Position numbers and translations under genes: made by a program
Notes under the pieces: generated by a model
What the model saw: the letters and a program-made list of their open reading frames with translations, nothing else
Told to the model about the DNA's origin: nothing
Databases searched by the model: none
In this document: in pieces, positions 44,656 through 53,915 of the stretch
How the letters are laid out: every line of letters begins with the position of its first letter
Position numbering within the stretch: position 1 is the first letter of the stretch
From: Sporomusa silvacetica DSM 10669
GTDB lineage: Bacteria > Bacillota > Negativicutes > Sporomusales > Sporomusaceae
DNA length: 64,000 nt
Reading direction: 5' to 3'
Assembly: GCF_002257705.1 (NCBI RefSeq)
Contig: NZ_LSLK01000059.1
Span: forward strand, 310,001-374,000

Positions 44656-45042
44656 TTACTGCATTAAATTACGAACAACCATCACAACGATAACAATCCA
44701 GGCCACAGCCGCTACCGCAATCACAGCAAAAATATAGGGCATTCGCCGGACCCATTTTTCACTTTGCCGCCTGCATTCCGTGAGTACCGGCGCTGGCAGT
44801 AAATTGGTCAAATACAGCATGGCGCCAGTAAACAGGGTAACGTCATCAGCAATGCCTACCAGCGGCAGATAATCAGGCAATAAATCAATCGGACTAAGCA
44901 CATAAATAACCAATGCTGTCAGTATTCCTTTGAGGTAATAAGGAGTTTGCGGATGCCGCCAGGCATAAAATAAAATCATGGCATTTTCCCGCACCATTTT
45001 TAATAAGGCCCAAAATTGATATAGGCGGCCTGCCTTTATCAT
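44656..45042 (-). CDS. DUF1232 (YkvA-like) membrane protein
   Basis: A 128-residue protein with the DUF1232 signature VLSPIDLLPDYLPLVGIADDV followed by a second hydrophobic helix near the C-terminus (FAVIAVAAVAWIVIVVMVV). The biochemical role of YkvA-like proteins is not established. It lies 56 bp after an MFS exporter gene on the same strand, so the two may be co-transcribed. Confidence 0.88.
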   Translation of the reverse strand: MIKAGRLYQFWALLKMVRENAMILFYAWRHPQTPYYLKGILTALVIYVLSPIDLLPDYLPLVGIADDVTLFTGAMLYLTNLLPAPVLTECRRQSEKWVRRMPYIFAVIAVAAVAWIVIVVMVVRNLMQ

Positions 45043-45098
45043 AGTCTCACCTGCCTACATTTTATCTAGTGTCCAAACCCGAGTAGAGGTGCCACATC

Positions 45099-46508
45099 TT
45101 ATTTCCCTGACCGTTGGAAGGATACCAACGCTCCGATAATAGCAAAGGCAGCGCCTACCAGCAATGCGGCCTGATACCCATCCATGAAAGCGGCTATCTG
45201 CTGCACCTGCGTTGGCTGATTAAAACCACTAAGGCTGGCAGCCCGCCGGTATTCCAGAATAGATACCGCTACTGCTGTCCCACATACCATGCCAAAGTTC
45301 CGCGCTAAGGCATTGATACCGCCCGCCACTCCCAGTTGCCGGGGTTGTACAGCACTCATTATACTGTTATTATTCGGAGACTGGAATAGGCCATTGCCCA
45401 AGCCCATAATGGCTTGTGAGGCCATAATCAGCCATAACTCAGTATTTACCTGAAGCCTGGCGGTTAAAAATAAGCCCAGCGCCAGAATTCCCATTCCAGT
45501 AGTAGCTAGCGGACCTATGCCAACCTTATCTGACAAACTGCCGCTCAGCGGTGCAACTACCGCCATAACCAGGGGAAAAGCTGACATAATCAGCCCGGTC
45601 TTTGCCGGGGTAAAGGTTAGTATATCATGGAGGAAGTACGGTAGCAGTAACGTGTTGCTAAACATAGCCATGAAAGAGAGCATACCAGCCAAATTGCCTG
45701 TTGAGAACTCCCAATTCTTAAATATTGATAATTCCAGCATGGGATAGGCTATTCTTTTTTCCTGCCATATAAAGAGAACAAACATTACCATGGCAAATCC
45801 CAGGCAGGCAAGCGTGCTTATCGAAAGCCACCCCCACCTAGTGCCATAGCTTAACGCCAATAAAAAACTAACCATGCCAATTGTAAACAAGGCCGCCCCT
45901 AGATAGTCTATTTTTTCCTGCTGTAAATTCTGATCGACCGGCAAAATCAGTCGCACTCCAGCATAGCCGAGCATGCCAATAGGAATATTGACATAAAAAA
46001 TAGCATGCCAGCCAAAATTATCCACAAGCAGGCCCCCTAACCCCGGACCACTCAGACTGCCTAACGCTACAATGGTGCCAATCACCCCTAACACCTTGCC
46101 ACGCTCACTTTGCGGAAAACCCGCCGTAAGTATAGCCATACCATTAGCCATCAATGTAGCAGCGCTAATCGCCTGCATTACGCGAAAGCCAATCAGCATA
46201 CCAATAGAATTAGCCATACCACATAGTAATGAACCTGCGGCAAAGCCGATAAAGCCATAGCCATATATCCTGCGGCATCCCAATACATCGCCAAGCCGCC
46301 CCACAAGTGGCAGCAGGCTGGTAATTGCCAGCAAATACGCCGTCACCACCCACTGGGCTGTGGGAATATCAGTCTGTAATGCAATCGTAATCGGTGGCAA
46401 AGCAACATTAACAATCGAAGACGTCATTGTCGATATAAAAATGCCTATACTAATTACACCAAAAATCATCCACTTATAATAAGGAAGTTGCTGCAATTTT
46501 TCCTGCAC
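45099..46508 (-). CDS. MFS transporter, DHA2 (14-helix) drug-exporter family
   Basis: A 469-residue major facilitator protein. The first helix region is IFISTMTSSIVNVALPPITIAL, the motif A-like GRLGDVLGCRRIYGYGFIGF follows helix 2-3, and PGLGGLLVDNFGWHAIFYVNIPIG is the conserved motif C/D1 stretch of the 14-helix DHA2 (EmrB/QacA) family. About 14 hydrophobic segments can be counted. Proton-driven export of drugs or metabolites is likely, but the substrate cannot be read. No EmrA-type adaptor or regulator is adjacent. Confidence 0.92.
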   Translation of the reverse strand: MQEKLQQLPYYKWMIFGVISIGIFISTMTSSIVNVALPPITIALQTDIPTAQWVVTAYLLAITSLLPLVGRLGDVLGCRRIYGYGFIGFAAGSLLCGMANSIGMLIGFRVMQAISAATLMANGMAILTAGFPQSERGKVLGVIGTIVALGSLSGPGLGGLLVDNFGWHAIFYVNIPIGMLGYAGVRLILPVDQNLQQEKIDYLGAALFTIGMVSFLLALSYGTRWGWLSISTLACLGFAMVMFVLFIWQEKRIAYPMLELSIFKNWEFSTGNLAGMLSFMAMFSNTLLLPYFLHDILTFTPAKTGLIMSAFPLVMAVVAPLSGSLSDKVGIGPLATTGMGILALGLFLTARLQVNTELWLIMASQAIMGLGNGLFQSPNNNSIMSAVQPRQLGVAGGINALARNFGMVCGTAVAVSILEYRRAASLSGFNQPTQVQQIAAFMDGYQAALLVGAAFAIIGALVSFQRSGK

Positions 46509-46654
46509 CCAGAAACCCCTTTCCCGCTATATACAATGCGTTAACGATTTTAGGCGGGCAGTGTAAACGTAGTCTAGTTAGTTTGCCTGTTATTCTTTGG
46601 ATAAATTCCACCAGAGATAAGCTATTTCCTCTGCCAACTTACTCCATTGTAAAA

Positions 46655-46695
46655 AAATCAGCATACCCCGTCAAGCAGGATATGCTGATTTAGTC
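46655..46695 (-). terminator. Terminator of amt
   Basis: Arms AAATCAGCATA and TATGCTGATTT around a CCCCGTCAAGCAGGA-type loop; on the minus strand a TTTTTTT run follows. It lies 41 bp after the amt stop. Confidence 0.85.
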
Positions 46696-46735
46696 TTTTT
46701 CAATTATACAACGTTTTAAAGATTTTTGACTTATC

Positions 46736-48049
46736 CTATTCCTCTACAAGTTGGTGCTGACCCACAGGTAATGGTCCAAGAGTAGATACGGGTCCAAGAG
46801 CAGTAAGCGGATTGCACTCCAGATCACTATAGGCGGTAATGCCATGTTCGCTCATATCCAAACCCTCGGTTTCTTCTTCCACTGACACCCGTATGCCAAC
46901 TGTCGCCTTGAGGGCCGAAAATAGCATATAGGTAGCGGCAAACCCCCACAACGATACAACGGCTACACCCAACAATTGAACACCTAGCAGCCCCAGGCCG
47001 CCGCCATACAGTAAGCCACCTTTTTCAGCAAAGATACCGACAGCCACCGTACCAAAAGTACCACATACCCCATGCACAGCAATGGCACCTACCGGGTCAT
47101 CAGCTCGCAGCCGGTCAAATAGCGGTACGGCAAACACTACCAACATACCGGCAATACCACCAATAACGATAGCACTAATGGGCTCCACAAAAGCACAGCC
47201 AGCCGTAATGGCAACAAGACCACCCAAGGCACCGTTAATCGCCATACTGGGGTCAGCCTTACCCCACTTTACCGCCGTATACAGAGCAGCAATCGTACCA
47301 CCAGCGGCAGCTGACAAATTAGTATTCACGGCAATACGGGCAATATTCAAGTCCAGACCGGACAAAGTGCTGCCTGGATTAAAGCCAAACCAGCCAAACC
47401 ATAACAGAAAAGCTCCAAGCGCAGCTAAGGGCAGATTGTGGCCAGGCAAAACATGTACTGAACCATCTTTACCAAACTTACCTGTGCGCGGCCCCAATAC
47501 CAGTACCGCCGCCAGGGAGGCCCAGCCACCTAACGAATGGACCACTGCTGAACCAGCAAAATCAAGCATACCAAGCTTATTAAGCCAGCCGCCGTTACCC
47601 CATACCCAATGTCCCGCAATAGGATAAATAACAGCCGTAGCAATAAGCGAAAAAACTAGATAGGGCATAAACTTCATACGTTCAGCCACCGCACCTGACA
47701 CAATGGTCGCCATGGCAATGGCAAAAGCCGCCTGAAACAGCCAAAACGCATAGACCGGTATTTTTAAGCCTAAATACTCCATATCTCCTTTTAAAAAGAA
47801 TCCTGACCAGCCAATGACACCAGCCTTATCCAGACCGTACATTATGGCAAAACCTACAGCAAAATACGCTAGCATGCCAACAGTACAATCCATGATAACT
47901 TTCATAATAATATTTAACGAATTCTTACTGCGGACAAAGCCGGCCTCCAGCGCCGCAAACCCGCCTTCCATCAGAAACACCAACGCGGCACACAAGAGCA
48001 CCCAAACCGTGTCAATGCCGGCCGCTAATGAATTAATTGATAATTCCAC
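46736..48049 (-). CDS. amt: Ammonium transporter Amt
   Basis: A 437-residue Amt/Mep/Rh channel with eleven predicted helices. Recognisable blocks are GGFAALEAGFVRSKN, DFAGSAVVHSLGGWASLAAV with the twin-His region (AVVHSLGG) and LLWFGWFGFNPGST. The GTG ending at 48049 is preceded by AGGAAGGTGA at a good distance; a longer frame to 48094 exists only because repeat R4 happens to be open, so it is rejected. Amt imports ammonium and is gated by GlnK, whose gene lies upstream on the same strand. A terminator separates the two genes, so they may be differently expressed. Confidence 0.95.
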   Translation of the reverse strand: MELSINSLAAGIDTVWVLLCAALVFLMEGGFAALEAGFVRSKNSLNIIMKVIMDCTVGMLAYFAVGFAIMYGLDKAGVIGWSGFFLKGDMEYLGLKIPVYAFWLFQAAFAIAMATIVSGAVAERMKFMPYLVFSLIATAVIYPIAGHWVWGNGGWLNKLGMLDFAGSAVVHSLGGWASLAAVLVLGPRTGKFGKDGSVHVLPGHNLPLAALGAFLLWFGWFGFNPGSTLSGLDLNIARIAVNTNLSAAAGGTIAALYTAVKWGKADPSMAINGALGGLVAITAGCAFVEPISAIVIGGIAGMLVVFAVPLFDRLRADDPVGAIAVHGVCGTFGTVAVGIFAEKGGLLYGGGLGLLGVQLLGVAVVSLWGFAATYMLFSALKATVGIRVSVEEETEGLDMSEHGITAYSDLECNPLTALGPVSTLGPLPVGQHQLVEE

Positions 48050-48070
48050 TTTGCTCACCTTCCTCAATAT

Positions 48071-48160
48071 AAGATAAGACTTGGCTTGTGCCAAGTCCTT
48101 TAGGACGCCGGCAGAAGCCTTAGTCGTTCAATCCAGGGAAAGTTTACCTTTCCATCTGGA
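48071..48160 (+). repeat. Dispersed structured repeat, copy R4 (short form)
   Basis: Nearly identical to R1 over its whole length, including the GACTTGGC-TTGT-GCCAAGTC stem. It lies in the amt leader, ending the alternative amt frame in repeat sequence. Confidence 0.85.
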
Positions 48161-48167
48161 AAATAAA

Positions 48168-48211
48168 AAGCCAGTAATACTGATGTATTAATACATCAGT
48201 ATTACTGGCTT
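48168..48211 (-). terminator. Perfect 44-bp inverted repeat, glnK terminator
   Basis: 22-bp arms (AAGCCAGTAATACTGATG... and complement) with no loop, followed on the minus strand by CTTTTTATTTT. It is placed between glnK and amt and would end or attenuate the glnK transcript. Confidence 0.8.
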
Positions 48212-48301
48212 CATCGCCATAATTTTGTATGAATTTTAATTATATTATAGCACACTATCCTAATCACACAATACATTTTTAATAATATTTTTTCTTTTAT
48301 A

Positions 48302-48640
48302 CTACAGAGCTGTAACTCCTTCGTCGTCTGTACGTATACGGTATACATTTTCAATAGGATAAATAAAAATTTTGCCATCACCGATCTTACCCGAGCGTCC
48401 CTGTTTGACAATAGCCGTGACTACCGCCTGCTCCAAGTCTGCAGGTATCACTACCTCAATCTTAACTTTTGGCAATAAATTAATTGTATATTCTTGACCG
48501 CGGTACACACCGATGTGCCCTTGCTGTAAGCCGCAGCCAAATACTTCGGACACGGTCATCCCCCTGACACCGAGCTGAGCTAAAACCTCTTTAACCGCAT
48601 TCAGTTTGTCCGGACGAATGATTGCGTCAATTTTTATCAC
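48302..48640 (-). CDS. glnK: PII signal protein (GlnK/GlnB type)
   Basis: A 112-residue PII protein: start KIDAIIRPDKLNAVKEVLAQ, T-loop region HIGVYRGQEYTINLLPKVKIEVV with the Tyr at the uridylylation position, and C-terminal ATP-site GRSGKIGDGKIFI. PII proteins bind ATP/ADP and 2-oxoglutarate and block Amt when nitrogen is plentiful. The neighbouring amt gene supports the GlnK name, though GlnB cannot be excluded from sequence alone. Confidence 0.93.
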   Translation of the reverse strand: MIKIDAIIRPDKLNAVKEVLAQLGVRGMTVSEVFGCGLQQGHIGVYRGQEYTINLLPKVKIEVVIPADLEQAVVTAIVKQGRSGKIGDGKIFIYPIENVYRIRTDDEGVTAL

Positions 48641-48762
48641 CCGATTCCCTCCCTAAGTAATACTTGGCAAGCACCACCAAAACTTGCTAAACATAATAAC
48701 ATAGTCCTATACTATTGTAGCAGACCGTAAAGACAATGTTAAGCTAACGCGAGGTAAAATAT

Positions 48763-50931
48763 ATGAGCAACCATCCCGATTTTCCACAAGAGCAACAGCA
48801 TTTAGCGGCTACTATTGAAGCCATGAAACAAGTAATCAATGATTTAGAGCAGGATATGGATGACCGTGTACATAAGATCAACCAGTCACTGTCCAAAAAA
48901 GACGAGGTCAGCGCTTATGTTCATTCGCTCATGAAAAGCGACCATGCTATCAAAGTATCTGATATCTCCAAAGCACTTGATAATCCCTACTTTGGCCGGG
49001 TAGACTTTCGTGAAGACGGAACTGAAAGCTTTGAACCCTATTATATTGGGCGAACCAAGGTAGCCAAGCTGGACATTGAAAATAGTAAAGATATTCTGGT
49101 CTTTGACTGGCGCGACCCTATCTCCACCATTTTTTACGAATGTCAGGATGGACGCGCTACCTACGAAGTACTGGACCGCTACACCTATACTGGTGAGGTC
49201 AGCCTCAAACGGCAATACAAGATTGAAGACGGCTGTCTAATCTCAATGTCAGAGGATAATATTCTCAGCAAACTCATGTCCCGCCAGCAAGAATCGCTCA
49301 TTGCTGACCCTTTCCTCTTGGAACGCCTGTTAACCGGGGCCGGAGATCGGCTTAAAGATATCGTTACCTCTATCCGCTCTGAACAAAATCAGATTATCCG
49401 GGAGCCGCTCAACCAAGTAACCATCATTCAAGGGGTAGCCGGTTCAGGCAAAACTACCATCGGGTTACATCGTTTGTCATATCTGCTATATAATGAAAAA
49501 CTCAAGCCGGAAAAATTGGTCATTGTCGCCCCTAATAAAGTCTTTTTGGATTACATCTCTGAGCTCTTGCCTGAAATTGATGCCCAGGATGTTCGCCAGA
49601 CCACTTTCCCTGATCTGGCAACAACCATTATGCAAATAGAACCTGTCATCTTTCAGGCAATAACCCCATCAGCCGAACTGACCGCAGTATCCAGATGGAA
49701 AGGTACTCCGGAATTCATCAACATTATGGAAGCCTTCTTAGATAAAAAGCTGCAAAAATTCTGTGAAAAACTTACTAGCCTCAGCCTATTTGACAATCAG
49801 CTAACCATCACCAGAGAGCAGCAATTGGAAAAAGTAATTGAAGGGGCTGGCGTGCCTTATAATGAACGGCTGCAGTCACTGCAAAAATATATCCGTTTCC
49901 GGGTTAGAAACTTTATTGAAGTCTATGAGGCAAACTATAAACGCGGCAAGGCGCATGCTGACGAAAAGACAGCAGCCGGCTATGCCGCTGAAGGTAAAGA
50001 TTTTATGGAAAAGCATTTTGCCAAACTGCCTTTTCTAGAGCTATTGACCGGCTATACAAAGCTTTTTCATGACAAACAAGTCTGGCGCAAAGTCAAACCG
50101 CATGGTACCACCATTGACGTCCTGCTTTCCCATACACTTACATTACTAACCGCCAATCAAGTGGAGCGCGATGACCTGGCGCCGCTATGTTATTTTAAAT
50201 ATTTGCTTGATGGCTTTTCCCATATCGAAAAATTTGACCATATTGCCATAGACGAGGGGCAAGATAGTAACCTATTAGAATACATCATCCTCTCCCGCTT
50301 GTCCCGCAATACCTCCTTTACCATTATGGGTGATATGTCGCAGGCCATTCATACCGACCGAGGACTTACCAGTTGGCAGCAGCTGTTGAAAGCGGTATTT
50401 GCCGAAGCTAAATGCCGTTATTACGAAGTCAATTTCAGCTACCGTTCTGCCAAAGAGATTGTCGAGCTATTCAACAAAGTTCTACCCTCAGGCCGTTCAA
50501 AGGCCATCCCCGTCTACGAGATTGGCCGGCAACCAGTTATCGAGTCAGTGCAATCCGCGCTGGCAGGCCTCAAGCGCACGCTTGAAATTATTGAGGAATA
50601 CCAAGTCCTAGGCTGCAAATCTATTGGCATATTTACCAAAGGGGAAAGCGACAGCCAAAAACTACATAACGGCCTACGACAGGCCGCCCCCCACCTTACC
50701 AGCCTCAATCTGATCACCACTAACGTCCTTAGCTATCACGGCGGTATTACAATTGCTCCCATCCTTTTAGCCAAAGGCCTGGAATTTGACGGTGTCATTA
50801 TCTGGAATGCCTCAGATAAAAAGTTCACGGCTGACTTTCATGATGCCAAACTACTATATGTCGCCCTGTCGCGAGCCATGTATTACCTGTATATCCTGCA
50901 CCAGGGCAAGCTCACTCCGCTGCTTACGTAG
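48763..50931 (+). CDS. helD: HelD-like RNA polymerase-associated UvrD-family ATPase
   Basis: A 722-residue superfamily 1 helicase-like protein. An N-terminal coiled-coil (about 1-65, rich in charged residues), then Walker A VAGSGKTTIGLHRLSYLL near 225, Walker B HIAIDEGQDSN near 503 (DEGQ), and the C-terminal motif VALSRAMYYLYILH. The length and N-terminal arm fit HelD, which releases RNA polymerase from stalled complexes, better than UvrD or Rep. The ATG at 48763 follows GCGAGG. It is monocistronic and followed by a long hairpin. Confidence 0.88.
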   Translation: MSNHPDFPQEQQHLAATIEAMKQVINDLEQDMDDRVHKINQSLSKKDEVSAYVHSLMKSDHAIKVSDISKALDNPYFGRVDFREDGTESFEPYYIGRTKVAKLDIENSKDILVFDWRDPISTIFYECQDGRATYEVLDRYTYTGEVSLKRQYKIEDGCLISMSEDNILSKLMSRQQESLIADPFLLERLLTGAGDRLKDIVTSIRSEQNQIIREPLNQVTIIQGVAGSGKTTIGLHRLSYLLYNEKLKPEKLVIVAPNKVFLDYISELLPEIDAQDVRQTTFPDLATTIMQIEPVIFQAITPSAELTAVSRWKGTPEFINIMEAFLDKKLQKFCEKLTSLSLFDNQLTITREQQLEKVIEGAGVPYNERLQSLQKYIRFRVRNFIEVYEANYKRGKAHADEKTAAGYAAEGKDFMEKHFAKLPFLELLTGYTKLFHDKQVWRKVKPHGTTIDVLLSHTLTLLTANQVERDDLAPLCYFKYLLDGFSHIEKFDHIAIDEGQDSNLLEYIILSRLSRNTSFTIMGDMSQAIHTDRGLTSWQQLLKAVFAEAKCRYYEVNFSYRSAKEIVELFNKVLPSGRSKAIPVYEIGRQPVIESVQSALAGLKRTLEIIEEYQVLGCKSIGIFTKGESDSQKLHNGLRQAAPHLTSLNLITTNVLSYHGGITIAPILLAKGLEFDGVIIWNASDKKFTADFHDAKLLYVALSRAMYYLYILHQGKLTPLLT

Positions 50932-50968
50932 CCAGTTTCCACCCGCTTATCGTCAGGTGCATCAAAAA

Positions 50969-51030
50969 TGATAAACGCCCTATAGTTCATTCATTTCTGA
51001 ACTATAGGGCGTTGCCATTTTTGATCAGGA
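50969..51030. terminator. Long hairpin after helD
   Basis: Arms AACGCCCTATAGTTCA and TGAACTATAGGGCGTT with an outer ATTTTTGATCA-type complementarity. Convergent with the porin gene, it can serve both strands. Confidence 0.75.
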
Positions 51031-51077
51031 TATCTTAGTACGCGAGCCAAGACTCCCGCCTCTACAGGCGTCGTCGG

Positions 51078-51135
51078 TTCAGGAGGAGTAGACTCTCCAC
51101 CTGAACTCCCGATGCTTCAGCCTTGCTGAAACAAG
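51078..51135 (-). terminator. Hairpins after the SLH porin gene
   Basis: On the minus strand: TTCAGCAAGGCTGAA followed by GTTCAGGTGG...CTCCTGAAC. A run of hairpins just past the porin stop (51152) without a clear T run; it may stabilise the abundant mRNA. Confidence 0.5.
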
Positions 51136-51151
51136 TTCACTTCCGGAAATC

Positions 51152-52405
51152 TTAGAACATATACCTCAACTGAGCAGTAAAGTTCTTAGCATTAATGTTA
51201 CCGGTTTCTTCATCTTCAAAGTCTTGGTATTGGAGAGTCATAATACCGTTATTGAACACAGTATATTCAATACCAAACTCCATACCTTTTACATTGTTCA
51301 TCATATAGCCTGTAGGGATATTTGTTGCAGTTTCCCAAATCAGGTCACCGGTGTGAGCTAAAAATCCATTTTCAGCCTTTCTATAGCCTACCCATAATCC
51401 ATAAGTATTTGGTTTCGCCCAATCAGCGCCCAGATATTTTACTTGAGCAACCCAAGCCTTGGCAGTGTCGCCATTCAATAATTTAGCTGCATCTGAGTCA
51501 TTTTGCCCATATTCAGCAGTAATCCCGATATTTTTTATCCCTTTATACCCAAAACCAGCGGCCCAGGTATCATTGAATGTTCCACGGCCAGCTAAACCCA
51601 AACCAAATGGTGCAAGATTCTGTGACTTAGTTTTTGCATAAACTAAAGTCATATCAAGATTCTTATTAATGTCATAAACTACATTGGCACCGGCGAGATT
51701 AATATCTGCCGAACCAAGATCATGTTTAAACGCAACGCCAGTCACTTTAACTTTATTGCCAACAGTCACGGTAACGCCGTCCTGGTTAGCGCCCCAACTG
51801 TAAACAAGACCTTTACCAAGGTGAATAGGCTGACGCCCAAATGTAAAATTCTTACCAACTAAATAAGCCTGATCCAAGCTAGTTTCTGCGCTAGAACCCC
51901 ATTCACTTTCTGCAAAGTATCGACCCTTAAAAGCTAAATCTTTAGTTAATGGTGCATCCATATACAACAGCAATCGATTTTTGAATGCGGTTTTATCTCC
52001 GGTTGCAGGTTCATCAACATATTCATACCATTCACGAACCTGGCCGGTAATTTTGATATTGCCAATTTTATTTTCCAGATTAGTTACACGAACGCCAAGA
52101 TTATTCAATTCCTGGGCATATTCATCAGCTAACTTATTTATAAGAGCTTTGTTTTCGGCATCCGCTTTGTCAGAGTTTGCCATTGCCTTAGCGACGACTT
52201 GCGCCATTTCATAACGGGTAATGATTCTGTCACCTTGGAAACTTCCGTCAGGATAGCCGCCAACAATACCAGCGTTAGCTAGTTTGTTTACCGCGTCATA
52301 TGACCAATGTTTAGCAGGAACATCGGCGAACGGTCCGGCAAAAGCAGTGCTGGCTATTCCTAATACAAACACTAGCACCAGGGTAATAATCATACTCTTT
52401 TTCAT
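51152..52405 (-). CDS. SLH-domain outer-membrane porin (OmpM-like)
   Basis: A 417-residue protein: signal peptide to about residue 23 (TAFA), one SLH domain (FADVPAKHWSYDAVNKLA ... YPDGSFQGDRIITRYE), a short coiled coil (ELNNLGVRVTNLENKIGNI), then alternating beta strands ending in QLRYMF, the aromatic end typical of an outer-membrane barrel. In Negativicutes such proteins tether the outer membrane to polyamine-decorated peptidoglycan through SLH and serve as general porins. It is a strong marker for a diderm Firmicute. An unusually long 5' leader of about 300 bp precedes it. Confidence 0.93.
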   Translation of the reverse strand: MKKSMIITLVLVFVLGIASTAFAGPFADVPAKHWSYDAVNKLANAGIVGGYPDGSFQGDRIITRYEMAQVVAKAMANSDKADAENKALINKLADEYAQELNNLGVRVTNLENKIGNIKITGQVREWYEYVDEPATGDKTAFKNRLLLYMDAPLTKDLAFKGRYFAESEWGSSAETSLDQAYLVGKNFTFGRQPIHLGKGLVYSWGANQDGVTVTVGNKVKVTGVAFKHDLGSADINLAGANVVYDINKNLDMTLVYAKTKSQNLAPFGLGLAGRGTFNDTWAAGFGYKGIKNIGITAEYGQNDSDAAKLLNGDTAKAWVAQVKYLGADWAKPNTYGLWVGYRKAENGFLAHTGDLIWETATNIPTGYMMNNVKGMEFGIEYTVFNNGIMTLQYQDFEDEETGNINAKNFTAQLRYMF

Positions 52406-52712
52406 GTGGTTCCCCCCTAGTTTTTTCTTTTCTTCTGGTAACCGCTGAGTTTGGAGAACGCAGTAGAGTTTCTATATTTCCTCAGTCTCACTCTCCTTCA
52501 GCTCATGTCTATCACTGATGCAAGACAACTAACGGCTAACTGAGGTGCACCTCCTTTCTTACCATAGGAAAGATCACCTGCCATCGATCTTATTCCTACG
52601 CACCACATTTAATGGAGGTTATTCCATATAAAAGCAAATATTCCTGCTCGTTTTAATTGATTATTCACTATTTTCGGAAAAAATTAATAATTAGGGAGGT
52701 ATTTCAAATCCC
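52406..52712. other. Leader region of the SLH porin gene
   Basis: No open frame. On the minus strand the region contains GAGGTGCACCTC, a 12-bp palindrome that includes a GGAGG-like sequence at 52543-52554, inside a long AT-rich leader. Its role (regulation of translation or stability) is a guess. Confidence 0.4.
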
Positions 52713-53438
52713 TTATTTCAATCTCTTAGTAATATATTGTTCTACGGTTGCCTTGATAACGCTGCAATCTTCGTTGTCAGGCAAGGCTGCCAGCTGCCGT
52801 TTTAAATGGCCTTCTTCTACCAGTTGTGTTAATGTCCAGTCGAAATTGATATCATAAAACCAGCTTAACCGAATGAGCCGCTTGTCGGCCAGAGTCTTAA
52901 CATCAGTATAGGATAAAACGCCGCCGGTCTTTAGCTGCTCAATCATTATGGGAGAATAATCATGGTTAGCCTGGATGGGTGGTAGAACCCGGAAAATATC
53001 CAGTTTGTCGGCATCGCGAATAATTTTGGCAAACAGCTCATTCTCCGGCGATGTCGGTGCAATGAGCATTTTGTTATGAGCTATGATGGCAAAGGAAATC
53101 GCCGTCTGTTCAGTTGGCGAAAACTCCTTCAATAGTCCCGTTTCCGCCAGCATCACGGCACCTACATTGCCGTGATCGAAAGACTCGGCATCCACAAAAG
53201 TGCGATATTCGGTAACCTGCCGAAAGCGAGCAAGATCATGGAATAAGCCAATGACTTCTGCCAGGGTTTGTTGACGGGCCGTAAGTTTTGCATACTGAGC
53301 AAGTTTTACGGTATTGCTTGCCACCCGTTTGCTATGCTCCTCTTTCAGCAGCACACGCTCCATAATGAATTTGTCATCAGTATAATAGGTGTGGATATAT
53401 TTCTCTAACCACTGATATAAATAGTTTAGTTCAGTCAT
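52713..53438 (-). CDS. HD-domain metal-dependent phosphohydrolase
   Basis: A 241-residue HD-superfamily protein. The ATG ending at 53438 has GGAGGAGC 6 nt upstream; a longer frame to 53558 has no such signal. Metal-binding residues are seen as EHSKRVA near 34-40, GLFHDLARF near 62 and the later His and Asp in DADKLDIFRVL. HD domains hydrolyse phosphate esters of nucleotides; the substrate is unknown. Neighbours are unrelated. Confidence 0.88.
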   Translation of the reverse strand: MTELNYLYQWLEKYIHTYYTDDKFIMERVLLKEEHSKRVASNTVKLAQYAKLTARQQTLAEVIGLFHDLARFRQVTEYRTFVDAESFDHGNVGAVMLAETGLLKEFSPTEQTAISFAIIAHNKMLIAPTSPENELFAKIIRDADKLDIFRVLPPIQANHDYSPIMIEQLKTGGVLSYTDVKTLADKRLIRLSWFYDINFDWTLTQLVEEGHLKRQLAALPDNEDCSVIKATVEQYITKRLK

Positions 53439-53639
53439 AACCGCTCCTCCTTCGCTGATTATTATACCATACCCACACCTAAGATAATCTTTTTTCAATA
53501 CACCACCTGCCGGTGGCTGCAATCCTTGGGCTATCAGAAACCAAGTATTGCAAACCATTATGGCAGAATAAATAATATGTCAAGGGACCTGTCCCCATGA
53601 CAGCACGAACAACTAATTTCAAAAAACTGATAATTTATC

Positions 53640-53668
53640 TTGCCCTAGTTCGATTTTTGTGGTATTCT
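53640..53668 (+). promoter_or_regulatory. Promoter of the T-box operon
   Basis: -35 TTGCCC (53640-53645), 17-bp spacer, -10 TATTCT (53663-53668), about 25 bp before the T-box stem I. The only candidate with standard spacing in this region. Confidence 0.6.
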
Positions 53669-53689
53669 ATAAAAAACTTAACAACTACA

Positions 53690-53912
53690 TCGTGATGATA
53701 GGGAAAGTATCATATCTGTCTTACCCTCAGAGAGTCGGCTAGGGTGAAAACCGACGGAAGACAAGTATGAGAAAGCCACCCTTGAGCTGTAAGCTGAAAG
53801 TGAGTAGGCCTTACCGTACCTGGCGTTAACAGGATCAAGCGAGCCTTGTGGCTAATTTAGGTGGTACCGCGGGAACTATAATCTCGTCCTTTTACGGACG
53901 GGATTTTTTTAT
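53690..53912 (+). ncRNA. T-box riboswitch, alanine-type specifier (GCC)
   Basis: All T-box parts are visible: stem I with AGTA (loop E) and GAAA-GCC-A at 53771-53778, AGAGAG near 53730, the conserved AGGTGGTACCGCGG antiterminator bulge at 53859-53873, and the terminator GTCC-TTTTAC-GGAC with a T run at 53884-53911. Stem pairing GGG/CCC below and UGUCUU/AAGACA above places GCC in the specifier loop exactly where GGC stands in glyQS leaders, so tRNA-Ala is the likely ligand. It should raise expression of the Lrp and aminotransferase genes when charged tRNA-Ala is scarce. Confidence 0.88.
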
Positions 53913-53915
53913 TTT

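Noticed and set aside
47082..47627. 181-residue frame opposite amt
   Set aside because: Antisense shadow of the amt gene; composition (Pro/Ala/Thr-rich) is typical of the complement of a membrane protein.
48050..48094. Longer amt start (15 extra residues)
   Set aside because: The extra codons lie in repeat R4 and the start would be a TTG without a ribosome-binding site; GTG at 48049 has AGGAAGGTGA upstream.
53760..53771. TAT (Tyr) or ATG (Met) as T-box specifier
   Set aside because: These bases pair with UCAUAU on the 5' side of stem I; the unpaired loop between this stem and GGG/CCC holds GAAAGCCA, so GCC is preferred.
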